Assembly (NCBI GenBank): GCA_020073305.1
Contig: JAIQFK010000005.1
Coordinates: forward strand, 1 to 64,000
DNA length: 64,000 bases
Source: Terriglobia bacterium
Lineage (GTDB): Bacteria > Acidobacteriota > Terriglobia > Bryobacterales > Bryobacteraceae
Reading direction: 5' to 3'
Below, one piece after another: positions 16,797 through 24,078 of this stretch. Every line of letters starts with the position of its first letter. The stretch's first letter is position 1. Under the pieces are notes generated by a model. It had not been told where the DNA came from. It searched no databases and worked only from the letters and a program-made list of their open reading frames with translations. A program made the position numbers and the translations under genes.

Positions 16797-18251
16797 TCAC
16801 CGCGAGAGGCGGACCACGATCTGAGCGGCGACGGAGTTAAACGCAGCGGCAAGTTGCGAGGGATCGGGCGCATCGGCGAAGTATCCCGTGGTTTGTCCTT
16901 TTTGTTGCTGGAAGAACATTTGCGCGATGGGATCCGCATCGCTCTCCATCGACGGGTCGTTCGCCATCTTCCGCAACATCAGGGTGTCGGGAGGATCGGC
17001 CGGGTCGTTGCCCTCGAGCGCGATCGTATAGATCGCCGGTTTTAGTTTGGCATCGGTACGGATGGTCGTAGCCTCGTTATCCACCGCGTTCACCGAAGAG
17101 ATCTCGACCTGCGCGGGTATCGTCAGGTCCAGAGTGGCCGTCTGGCCGTAGTACGGCGAGTTGGTGTTGTATTGGCTGTAGGGTCCGGTGGTGGAATTGC
17201 CGAAAACATCCACGGCCGGCATCTTGATCAGGTCGTTCCGCATCTTCGTCATGTCACCGGCCATTTGACAGCCCGCGGCAGCCGCGATCGCGGCTCCATC
17301 GGCGCCGTTGGGCGTGGTAGCAACATACGGCATCAGACCCGCGGTGGTTCCCGAGGGCTTTGGCCCGCCCGCCCACTGGGCCGCCACGCCGATCAATGGA
17401 TTCCCGGCCGTGTCACATGATCCAGGGTTTTTGCGGAGCTTGGTATAGTCGCCGATGAACCCGTTCGGTCTGCCGTCGGTCAATAACACGATCACATTCA
17501 CGCGGGAAGTAGAGTTGACGGCTTGGATCTGGGAATAGCCCGCCTGCAGCCCTCCAACGGTATCCGTGTTTCCCTGGCATTTGATCTGGTTGATGAGCGA
17601 AAGAACCGTTCTGCCATTCGCATCCGGCGTGGCGAAAGTGGTAGAGGGAGGATAGCTGTACACCGACGAGCCGAAGATGACCAGGCCGACCATATCGCGG
17701 CCCTCGGCAAAATTGCTCAGGAACTGAGCGGAGTCTTGAATCATGACCGCACAGGCCGTTGTGCCCTGGAACGGATTCGTCATCGAAGACGAGCGGTCAA
17801 GAACGAGCATCACCAGTGCGTCGCGGCGGCCGGCTTGGGAAGACACGCTCACCAGGCTCGTATCCGCGCCGAACACCCGCAGAAAGTAGAGCGGCGCCGT
17901 GGCGCTGGCGGTAGCCGACACGGTCCGGTAATTGGCGACGCTGTCGTCGATCGTCGGCGCAGGGAAATTGACGTTGGTAGTTCCCCAGTAGCCACTTGGA
18001 AAATTCGCATTGAAGAACCGCGTGGCGGCATCCTGTGCATTGGCGTTCTGGGTAGCGGTATCGGACCCGCGAGCCAGACCCTGAGCGCCTGCCAGGACGG
18101 CTGCGTCGACCGCCGCGGACAACTTGGCCCGAATCATATAGAGGATACTGACGTCTATCGCCAAACCCACCATGGGCACCAGGAGTAACAGGCTCAAGGT
18201 AGTCAAAATGACGGCGAACCCTTTTCGGCGATGTGGATTATTTTTAATCAT
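16797..18251 (-). CDS. TadG-like protein with von Willebrand A domain
   Basis: 484 residues. The N-terminus (RRKGFAVILTTLSLLLLVPMVGLAID) is the TadG/TadE-type membrane anchor and is followed by a helix (AKLSAAVDAAVLAGAQGLA) seen in these proteins. From about residue 140 a VWA domain follows with a MIDAS site: LDRSSSM (DxSxS), a Thr in NTDTVGGL and LLTDGRPN. An outer-surface adhesive or pilus-associated role is likely. GGAG seven bases before the ATG. Last gene of a three-gene run with the two TadE-like genes. Confidence 0.87.
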   Translation of the reverse strand: MIKNNPHRRKGFAVILTTLSLLLLVPMVGLAIDVSILYMIRAKLSAAVDAAVLAGAQGLARGSDTATQNANAQDAATRFFNANFPSGYWGTTNVNFPAPTIDDSVANYRTVSATASATAPLYFLRVFGADTSLVSVSSQAGRRDALVMLVLDRSSSMTNPFQGTTACAVMIQDSAQFLSNFAEGRDMVGLVIFGSSVYSYPPSTTFATPDANGRTVLSLINQIKCQGNTDTVGGLQAGYSQIQAVNSTSRVNVIVLLTDGRPNGFIGDYTKLRKNPGSCDTAGNPLIGVAAQWAGGPKPSGTTAGLMPYVATTPNGADGAAIAAAAGCQMAGDMTKMRNDLIKMPAVDVFGNSTTGPYSQYNTNSPYYGQTATLDLTIPAQVEISSVNAVDNEATTIRTDAKLKPAIYTIALEGNDPADPPDTLMLRKMANDPSMESDADPIAQMFFQQQKGQTTGYFADAPDPSQLAAAFNSVAAQIVVRLSR

Positions 18252-18277
18252 GCGGTTCTCCAGTTCCTCTGAATCCC

Positions 18278-18928
18278 CTAGAATGTTGCGTTGGAGTACG
18301 AAGCGAGTCCCGTGAACACACCCGGAATGACCAGGTCCGGCGCTGTGAAGTAACTCTCAGCCATATACGCAATCTCGCCATCCTTCATTGTCAGGAAATT
18401 GGCGACACCGTCGGCACGCGCGGTCAAATCGCTCGTATAGTTCTTGACGAAGCCTTTCGTGACATCGATGAGGGCAGGGTTTGGCGTCCCGTAACTGGTT
18501 TGGAATACCTTATTGTTACCGATGACGATGCGGCTCATCACCACCACGTGTCCGGTATTATTGCAGCCGGGACACTGGGCGGCCCCGAGTTTCTGAAATG
18601 TGGAAAGTACGACAACACCGTTTCCAGAAGTTCCTCCTGTCACGTTGCCCGCATTGCTTTCGAGACTCAGTTGCTGAGCCAGGTGCTGAGTAAGCAAATC
18701 CTGCATGCCCTGCTTGGAAAAGTCGGTTCCCTGTGCGTACATGTGGGCCACATCCCGTGTGAGCTGTACGGCCTGCATGGCCCGAATGAGAGCGAAACCG
18801 TAGCTGAACAGTCCCAAGATGATGGGAACGATTACGAAAGAGGATATGAGAACGAACTCGATGGCCGCCGCTCCTCCGGAGTTTCGACGCCTGGGACGAG
18901 AGTTCTTAAGAATGAGTTGCTGATTCAT
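18278..18928 (-). CDS. TadE-like minor pilin protein
   Basis: 216 residues: a short basic leader with RPRRRNSGGAAAIEF, where the Glu of the TadE motif precedes a single membrane helix (VLISSFVIVPIILGLFSYGFALI), then an extracellular domain with a CPGC pair. The ATG at 18928 has GGAGAAG six bases upstream; a TTG at 18940 opens the longer frame but is less likely. It lies between two related genes on one transcript. Confidence 0.82.
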   Translation of the reverse strand: MNQQLILKNSRPRRRNSGGAAAIEFVLISSFVIVPIILGLFSYGFALIRAMQAVQLTRDVAHMYAQGTDFSKQGMQDLLTQHLAQQLSLESNAGNVTGGTSGNGVVVLSTFQKLGAAQCPGCNNTGHVVVMSRIVIGNNKVFQTSYGTPNPALIDVTKGFVKNYTSDLTARADGVANFLTMKDGEIAYMAESYFTAPDLVIPGVFTGLASYSNATF

Positions 18929-18950
18929 AGTCTTCTCCAAGGGGAATCGT

Positions 18951-19451
18951 CTAAGGGCACGTGGGCGGTTTCGGATTTACGGCGCCGGGACATCCGCCGA
19001 CGGGACAGGCTTCCAGGATGTCCGATGCCTGCGTGGTGATCGGTATTGGATCGCCGCTCTTGAACAAAGCGCCAAGCGGCGTGTACGGATAGCCCTGCAC
19101 GCTTACCTGCACGACGCTGCCGGCGGTGGGGTTGGTGGTTACTTGGCCGGAAGCGTCATAGTAAGTCACGGAAACCAGGCAGGCATTCGCATTTGACAAA
19201 AAACCTATCGAACTGTTCTGAACTACTTTCGCGATGGAGTCATTCAGATATGTATCGCCAGGCAGCAGTTGGCCGGTGACAGCGAACCGCACTCCATCGC
19301 GCGCGGCCGTGGTCAGAGTGGACTTGATGAAGATAGATAGAGACAAGTCCAGCACCAGCAGAATGAGGCCGAACAGGATCAGGCATACGAGGCCCCCCTC
19401 GATGGTCTGGCTTCCCCTTTGCCGCTTCTTCCGTTTTGATTGAGTGATCAT
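18951..19451 (-). CDS. TadE-like pseudopilin
   Basis: 166 residues. RGSQTIEGGLVCLILFGLILLVLDLSL is a TadE-type segment with the conserved Glu after a short basic leader, then a soluble domain ending in CPVGGCPGAVNPKPPTCP, rich in cysteine and proline. The ATG at 19451 gives a normal leader. First gene of the tadE-tadE-tadG run; the promoter-like element at 19523-19556 lies 72 bases upstream. Confidence 0.82.
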   Translation of the reverse strand: MITQSKRKKRQRGSQTIEGGLVCLILFGLILLVLDLSLSIFIKSTLTTAARDGVRFAVTGQLLPGDTYLNDSIAKVVQNSSIGFLSNANACLVSVTYYDASGQVTTNPTAGSVVQVSVQGYPYTPLGALFKSGDPIPITTQASDILEACPVGGCPGAVNPKPPTCP

Positions 19452-19522
19452 CGCCTTTTCACCATTGGCCGCGTGGACCATTAACGAAAGTTTGCACAGC
19501 AAATGGCATACCATCGACTATT

Positions 19523-19556
19523 TCTTAAGTAAACAATTGACTAAGTTGAGCGCGCC
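19523..19556 (-). promoter_or_regulatory. Promoter-like element upstream of tadE, shared with flp
   Basis: On the - strand: GGGCGCGCTCAA, 16 bases, TTACTTAAG. It matches the element at 16036-16068 in both boxes and nearly in spacing. Confidence 0.45.
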
Positions 19557-20114
19557 CAATCCAGGGGGGCGTGGCGGGGTGACATGCTGTCACAAAGTGC
19601 AACAATTTGTCCTCGCAAGCCGTTGGTTTAGATGTAGTTATCCTTGTATGCCGCTGTAGATACAGAGTGCGGGAGCGCAGATAAATTCGAGGTGAGATGT
19701 AAAGAAATAGCGCTGGTGAATCGTCGCGCTTTGGTTGATTTCGGGAACTGCCGCACGCCCTGATCGAGCTGGTGTAACTGCAGCGCATCCGCCTGCACGG
19801 GGCCTCTCTACGCGGGATATACTTGTCGACATCCGATCAGAGCCCTGCTCATGGACAACGTAGGAATTCTTGCCCAACTCGCGCTAAAGGGCAAACAATT
19901 TAAAGTGCAGCCCTGGGCGTGGCCAGCCGCCACGTTGGTTGCGCGAACGTCAACAAACTAGAAATCGCCGAGGCGGCAGCACTTCGAACGATGATGGCAG
20001 TTCCGGCGGCGGGTCTGGAACTCCGCTTCCGTCCTACGCTGGCCCGCGTCTTGAAGACTGCCCGACACGGCGGAGAAGCACGGTGACAAACCCGGATGTT
20101 AAGGGCTGAGCGCC
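19557..20114. other. Intergenic region without a credible gene
   Basis: Some 560 bases. The only clear structure is a perfect 5-bp inverted repeat TGACA-TGC-TGTCA at 19580-19592, in a GGGGTGACA context that recurs at 16262 upstream of flp. A 36-codon frame from 19852 has no recognisable features. Confidence 0.5.
19580..19592. promoter_or_regulatory. Inverted repeat, possible operator upstream of the tad-like genes
   Basis: TGACA, a three-base spacer and TGTCA form a perfect dyad about 130 bases upstream of the tadE-like start. The preceding GGGG and following CAAAGT are also found around 16262 in the flp upstream region. A regulator site is possible but unproven. Confidence 0.3.
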
Positions 20115-20462
20115 ATGGACGTTACCAAAATCCTCACCGAACTCAGAAAACAGCGCGAACAGATTGACGAGGCCATCCTATCGTTGGAAGCCTTGGCGAA
20201 AGGCAAACGCCGCCTCTTTCGCAAGCCGCCGGATGATCCCGATAGAGGTTCTGGCGGCACACCCGGTGAAGGCTGCGCTGGCGTACCGAATCCACTCTTG
20301 CCGCGACGGCCGCGGCGCGGGCTGATGGTCAGCCTGGTGCCGCTGCCGGAACAAAGTCTCGGCACCCACTCGCTTGAAGCTGACTGCTCGGCACGGTTCT
20401 CCCCTCGATTTTTCCGTGAATTGGCGTCCCCAGGGGGATTCGAACCCCCGTTACCGCCGTGA
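20115..20462 (+). CDS. Small protein with intact coiled N-terminus, C-terminus probably degraded
   Basis: The first ~35 residues (MDVTKILTELRKQREQIDEA then ILSLEALAKGKRR) match the start of a short acidobacterial helical family that normally continues with a basic RGRPP-type tail. Here the rest (about 80 residues, Pro/Arg/Gly-rich) has no such tail, and the frame runs on until it stops inside the antisense tRNA-Glu gene. A frameshift shortly after codon 33 followed by read-through of non-coding DNA is the simplest explanation. The true product is unclear. Confidence 0.42.
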   Translation: MDVTKILTELRKQREQIDEAILSLEALAKGKRRLFRKPPDDPDRGSGGTPGEGCAGVPNPLLPRRPRRGLMVSLVPLPEQSLGTHSLEADCSARFSPRFFRELASPGGFEPPLPP

Positions 20463-20499
20463 AAGGGCGATGTCCTAGGCCGGGCTAGACGATGGGGAC
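20422..20499 (-). tRNA. tRNA-Glu, anticodon TTC
   Basis: On the - strand the gene runs from GTCCCCATCGTCTAG (acceptor and D-arm start) through the anticodon loop CTTTCAC to the T-arm CGGGGGTTCGAATCCCCC and acceptor TGGGGAC. The 7-bp acceptor stem pairs perfectly, the discriminator is G and the 3' CCA is encoded (20422-20424). The anticodon UUC is at 20461-20463. Confidence 0.96.
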
Positions 20500-20582
20500 C
20501 TGTGACCGGAGAAAAACAGGAAGACATCTCTACTGTATCTTTGGCCGCCGCAAATCGTCAACCGCGCCGCGCCTCCTTCGGC

Positions 20583-21830
20583 ATGCCATTTCGCAGCGCG
20601 CTCCGTTATCTTGCCGGCCTTGCGGGCCTCACCGCGCTCGCGGCCGGATGCTACTCGACCGCACGGCTGGCGTGGGCCGACCACCTGTTCCGCGCCGATA
20701 CCCTGGAATCGGTCACGCGGGCGGCGCAACTGCTCCCGGCGAACGCTGAATATCACGCGCGGCTCGCAACGCTTCTTGACGTGAGTAGGGGCGACGGAGC
20801 GGCCGTCGAATCCGAACTGCACAAAGCGGTGGACGCAAATCCGCGGCTGGCCGCCGCGTGGATCGAACTGGGGCTGCGCGCGGAGGCAGACGGACAGGCG
20901 CACCACGCCGAGGCCTGCCTGCTGCGCGCCGCGCGCGCGGACCGCATGTACGCAACTCTCTGGACGCTCGCCAATTTCTACTTCCGCCAAAACGAGAGCG
21001 AGAAGTTCTGGCCGGTGGCGCGGCGCGCCCTGCGGATCGGCGATGTCGGCGCCTACGATCCTGCGCCGCTGTTTCGCCTCTGCTGGAAGCTTTCGCCAGA
21101 TTCGGCGACGGTGCTCGAGCGCGCCATCCCCGATGTGGGGCCGGTCGAGGCGCGCTACCTGGAATATCTAGTGCGGGAAAGCCTCGCGCCGGCCGCGGAG
21201 CCGGTGATTCAGCGGCTGGTCGCGTTCGGCAGCGAGCGGGATCTGGGTCCGGTCCCGGCCTACTGTGACAACCTGATTGCCGCCGGCGACGCCGATCGCG
21301 CCATGCACGCGTGGAATGCGCTGTGCTGGCGCGGGCTTCACGGCTACCGGCCGCTCGATCCCGAAGCCACGGCGGCGCTCACCAACGGCGATTTCTCGGC
21401 TCCGCCCGTTCAGCACGGGTTTGATTGGCGAATGCCGGCCGTTGCTGGAGTAATAGCGGAACGCGCGGGGCTGCCCCCTCGGCTGTGGATCGCGCTCGAC
21501 GGCCATGAGCCGGAAACCTGCGATGTGCTGGACCAGTTCATCGCTCTGGCGCCTTCGCACAAATACCGGCTGCGCTTTCGGTACCAGACGGACGATATTG
21601 CGGCGGGGTCCGGGTTGCGATGGCACATTTTGACCCCGGCCGGATATGAGATTCCATCGGACGCCGCCGATCTCGCGAGCGAGCAGGAGACCGAGAGCAT
21701 TGTGCGGTTCACCACGCCCGCCGTTGTACGCCTGGCGCGGCTGGCGCTGAGCTATCGCCGCACGCCCGGCACGACACGTATCGAGGGCCGCATCGCGCTC
21801 GCGTCCGCTGCGCTGGAGTTCGATCGATGA
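20583..21830 (+). CDS. TPR-containing membrane-anchored protein at the start of the polysaccharide locus
   Basis: About 415 residues. A membrane segment (YLAGLAGLTALAAGCYSTARLAW) is followed by TPR-like helices (NAEYHARLATLLDVSRGDGA, AAWIELGLRAEADGQAHHAEACLL) and a C-terminal beta domain of about 150 residues (NGDFSAPPVQHGFDWRM ...) resembling a carbohydrate-binding jellyroll. It overlaps the Wzy-like gene by four bases (ATGA), so it belongs to the locus; a role in scaffolding the export machinery is inference. A GTG at 20502 would extend it but starts beside the tRNA gene. Confidence 0.72.
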   Translation: MPFRSALRYLAGLAGLTALAAGCYSTARLAWADHLFRADTLESVTRAAQLLPANAEYHARLATLLDVSRGDGAAVESELHKAVDANPRLAAAWIELGLRAEADGQAHHAEACLLRAARADRMYATLWTLANFYFRQNESEKFWPVARRALRIGDVGAYDPAPLFRLCWKLSPDSATVLERAIPDVGPVEARYLEYLVRESLAPAAEPVIQRLVAFGSERDLGPVPAYCDNLIAAGDADRAMHAWNALCWRGLHGYRPLDPEATAALTNGDFSAPPVQHGFDWRMPAVAGVIAERAGLPPRLWIALDGHEPETCDVLDQFIALAPSHKYRLRFRYQTDDIAAGSGLRWHILTPAGYEIPSDAADLASEQETESIVRFTTPAVVRLARLALSYRRTPGTTRIEGRIALASAALEFDR

Positions 21831-23116
21831 GGGCCCGGCTGGCGGACCTCATCGCGGCGGTGCTCGCTGCCGGCGTTCTCACCTGCTGGGCGCAAGGCTA
21901 CTGGCCGGTGGCGCTCGTCGAAACCGGCGGATTCGTGGTTGCCGGAATCTGGCTGGCGTGGGCAGCGATCACACGCCAAACCGTTCCTACCGGGTTCGAG
22001 CTGCTTCCGGTTGCCGGAGTGGTGGCGTGGGGCATTCTGCAGATGGCCACCGGCAGGAGTGTCGACCGGTTCGAAACCGCGAAGGCGGTACTGGCGTGGG
22101 CGGCTTACGCGGCTGTGTTCCTGGTGGCACGCGAGGTGTCGATGCGCACGCCGGAGCGCAACCGGCTGCTTCGTTCGGTCCTGTGGCTTGGGGCACTGGT
22201 CAGCTTGCTCACGGTGGTGCAGTATTTCAGCTCCGGAGGAAAGGTCTTCTGGCTGTTCGGTACGGATCAGGAACGCGTGCTTGGCCCCTTCCTTTATAAG
22301 AACCAGTGCGCGGCATTTCTAGAGCTGGTTTTCCCGCTGGCCGTGTATCAATCGCTGGCGGATCGCCGCCAGCCGCTCGTCTACGTCGCCATGGCTGCCG
22401 CCATGTTCGCCGCCATGATGGCCGCGGTCTCGCGCGCGGGCGTGCTGATCATGGTTGTCGAGCTGATTACGATTCTGCTGCTGGCGTGGTGCCGGGGGCT
22501 GATGACGGCCGGGAACCTGCGAAGGACATCTCTTTGGATTGCGGCGCTGGGACTGGTGCTGGCGGCCGTGGTGGGCAGCGAAGTCACGATCGCGAAATTC
22601 CGCGAACCCGAACCTTACCGCGTACGGCGCGAGCTGCTGCTCTCGTCGCTCGCGATGATTGCGGACCGCCCGTGGACCGGTTTTGGGCTGGGCGCCTGGC
22701 CGGCCGTGTACCCGGCGTACGCGCGCTTCGACAACGGGCTCGCGGCCAACCATGCCCATAACGATTGGGCGGAATGGGCGGCGGAAGGCGGTTTGCCGTT
22801 CCTTGCGCTGCTGGCGATGTTCGCCGTCTGGAGCATCCGGCCGGCGGCGGATTCGCTTTGGGGCATCGGCGTGCCCGCCGTGTTCGTGCATAGCCTGGTG
22901 GATTATCCGTTGCGTGAGCCGGCACTCGCCGTGTTGCTGTTCCTTTTGTCAGGCGCACTGGCGGGGCGGCAGCGAAACGCGTCCTGGAACATGAGAAAGA
23001 AATCGATTCGCGAATGGGACAGATCGGGCCGAGCATGCTCGGTCCCTACAGCGATTTTCGAAAGCGCTTGTCGGGGTCGGGCACGCCCGACCCCATTTCG
23101 CGCACATTTTGCCTGA
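21827..23116 (+). CDS. O-antigen ligase/polymerase-like membrane protein (Wzy/WaaL family)
   Basis: 429 residues with about ten to eleven hydrophobic segments and the large loop typical of Wzy_C proteins; RPWTGFGLGAWPAVYPAY followed by NHAHNDWAEWAAEGGLP carries the conserved histidines of the family. It would polymerise or transfer lipid-linked repeat units in the inner membrane. The last ~35 residues (from about WDRSGRACSV) are encoded by two palindromic repeat units at 23026-23094, so the natural C-terminus has been replaced by repeat-derived sequence. Confidence 0.85.
   Translation: MRARLADLIAAVLAAGVLTCWAQGYWPVALVETGGFVVAGIWLAWAAITRQTVPTGFELLPVAGVVAWGILQMATGRSVDRFETAKAVLAWAAYAAVFLVAREVSMRTPERNRLLRSVLWLGALVSLLTVVQYFSSGGKVFWLFGTDQERVLGPFLYKNQCAAFLELVFPLAVYQSLADRRQPLVYVAMAAAMFAAMMAAVSRAGVLIMVVELITILLLAWCRGLMTAGNLRRTSLWIAALGLVLAAVVGSEVTIAKFREPEPYRVRRELLLSSLAMIADRPWTGFGLGAWPAVYPAYARFDNGLAANHAHNDWAEWAAEGGLPFLALLAMFAVWSIRPAADSLWGIGVPAVFVHSLVDYPLREPALAVLLFLLSGALAGRQRNASWNMRKKSIREWDRSGRACSVPTAIFESACRGRARPTPFRAHFA
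23026..23094. repeat. Tandem pair of CGGGC-family palindromes inside a gene end
   Basis: Unit A at 23026-23046 (near-perfect palindrome centred on GAGCATGCTC) and unit B at 23073-23094 (GGGGTCGGGC, AC spacer region, GCCCGACCCC) are separated by 26 bases beginning TACAGCGATTTTCGAAAGCGC. The arrangement is like a two-unit REP/BIME element. It lies in the last 30 codons of the Wzy-like gene. Confidence 0.7.
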
Positions 23117-23154
23117 GAGCCCGCTTCCATCCGCCGCACTAGTCCAGTAGTCAC

Positions 23155-24075
23155 GTGAAATTCCCCTGTGCACTACCGGTGGTGGCCGTCGTGTGTCTAA
23201 TGGCTCAGACTTCAGAGACCGCGCCTGCGAATCTTCCCGCGCAAAAGATCGGAGCCGACGATCTGGTGGCCATCTCGGTCTACGACTCGCCGGAGCTGAC
23301 TCGAACAGTACGTGTGAGTGGTGAAGGGCAAATCCGGTTGCCGATGATGAAGCGCCCGATAGAAGCCGCGGGCCTGTTTCCTCGCGACCTCGAAACTGCG
23401 ATCGCGGCCGCCCTTCGCTCCGAGCAGATCCTGGTGGACCCGGTGGTGACCGTCACGGTGGCCGAGTACCGAAGCCGCCCCATCAGTGTTTCGGGCGCGG
23501 TCAAGCGGCCGGTGACGTTTCAGGCGTCGGGCAGCATCACGCTGCTCGATGCGATTACGCGCGCCGAGGGACTGGCTCCTGAGGCGGGCACGGAAATCCT
23601 GCTGACGCGGCACGGAGTCGACGGGAAGAGCGCCACAGATCGCATTCCAGTCAAAGCGCTGTTCCAGGGCGATCAGCCGGGGCTGAACCCGCGGCTTTCC
23701 GGCGGCGAAGAGATTCGCGTGCCTGAAGCCGGCCGGATTTTCGTCGCCGGCAGCGTCAAAAATCCTGGCGCATTCACCATGAAGGACGGCCCGGACACCA
23801 GCGTGCTAAAAGTGCTGGCGCTCGCCGGAGGATTGATTCCCTTTTCTTCCAAGCAGGCGTACATCTACCGGCGGAAGGCCGGCGCGGAGGCCAAGGACGA
23901 GATTCCGATCCCCCTTGCACAGATTATGGGCCGGAAATCGCCGGACATACCGCTCGCCGCCGACGACATTCTTTACGTTCCGGATGCCAAAGGGCGGCGG
24001 CTGAGCGCGGCTGCGCTCGAACGGATCGCCGGATTTGGTGCGGCTACCGCCTCCGGCCTGCTGATCTGGCACTGA
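23155..24075 (+). CDS. Polysaccharide export protein (Wza-like, SLBB domains)
   Basis: 306 residues. A signal-like N-terminus (ALPVVAVVCLMAQTSETA) is followed by the Poly_export domain (IGADDLVAISVYDSPELT ... VSGEGQIRLPMM) and two SLBB-type blocks (ISVSGAVKRPVTF ... LLDAITRAEGL and IFVAGSVKNPGAFTM ... VLKVLALAGGL). It should form the periplasmic/outer-membrane export channel. The start is GTG; a lipobox is not convincing. It is immediately upstream of the Wzc-like kinase, the usual partner. Confidence 0.9.
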   Translation: MKFPCALPVVAVVCLMAQTSETAPANLPAQKIGADDLVAISVYDSPELTRTVRVSGEGQIRLPMMKRPIEAAGLFPRDLETAIAAALRSEQILVDPVVTVTVAEYRSRPISVSGAVKRPVTFQASGSITLLDAITRAEGLAPEAGTEILLTRHGVDGKSATDRIPVKALFQGDQPGLNPRLSGGEEIRVPEAGRIFVAGSVKNPGAFTMKDGPDTSVLKVLALAGGLIPFSSKQAYIYRRKAGAEAKDEIPIPLAQIMGRKSPDIPLAADDILYVPDAKGRRLSAAALERIAGFGAATASGLLIWH

Positions 24076-24078
24076 GTC

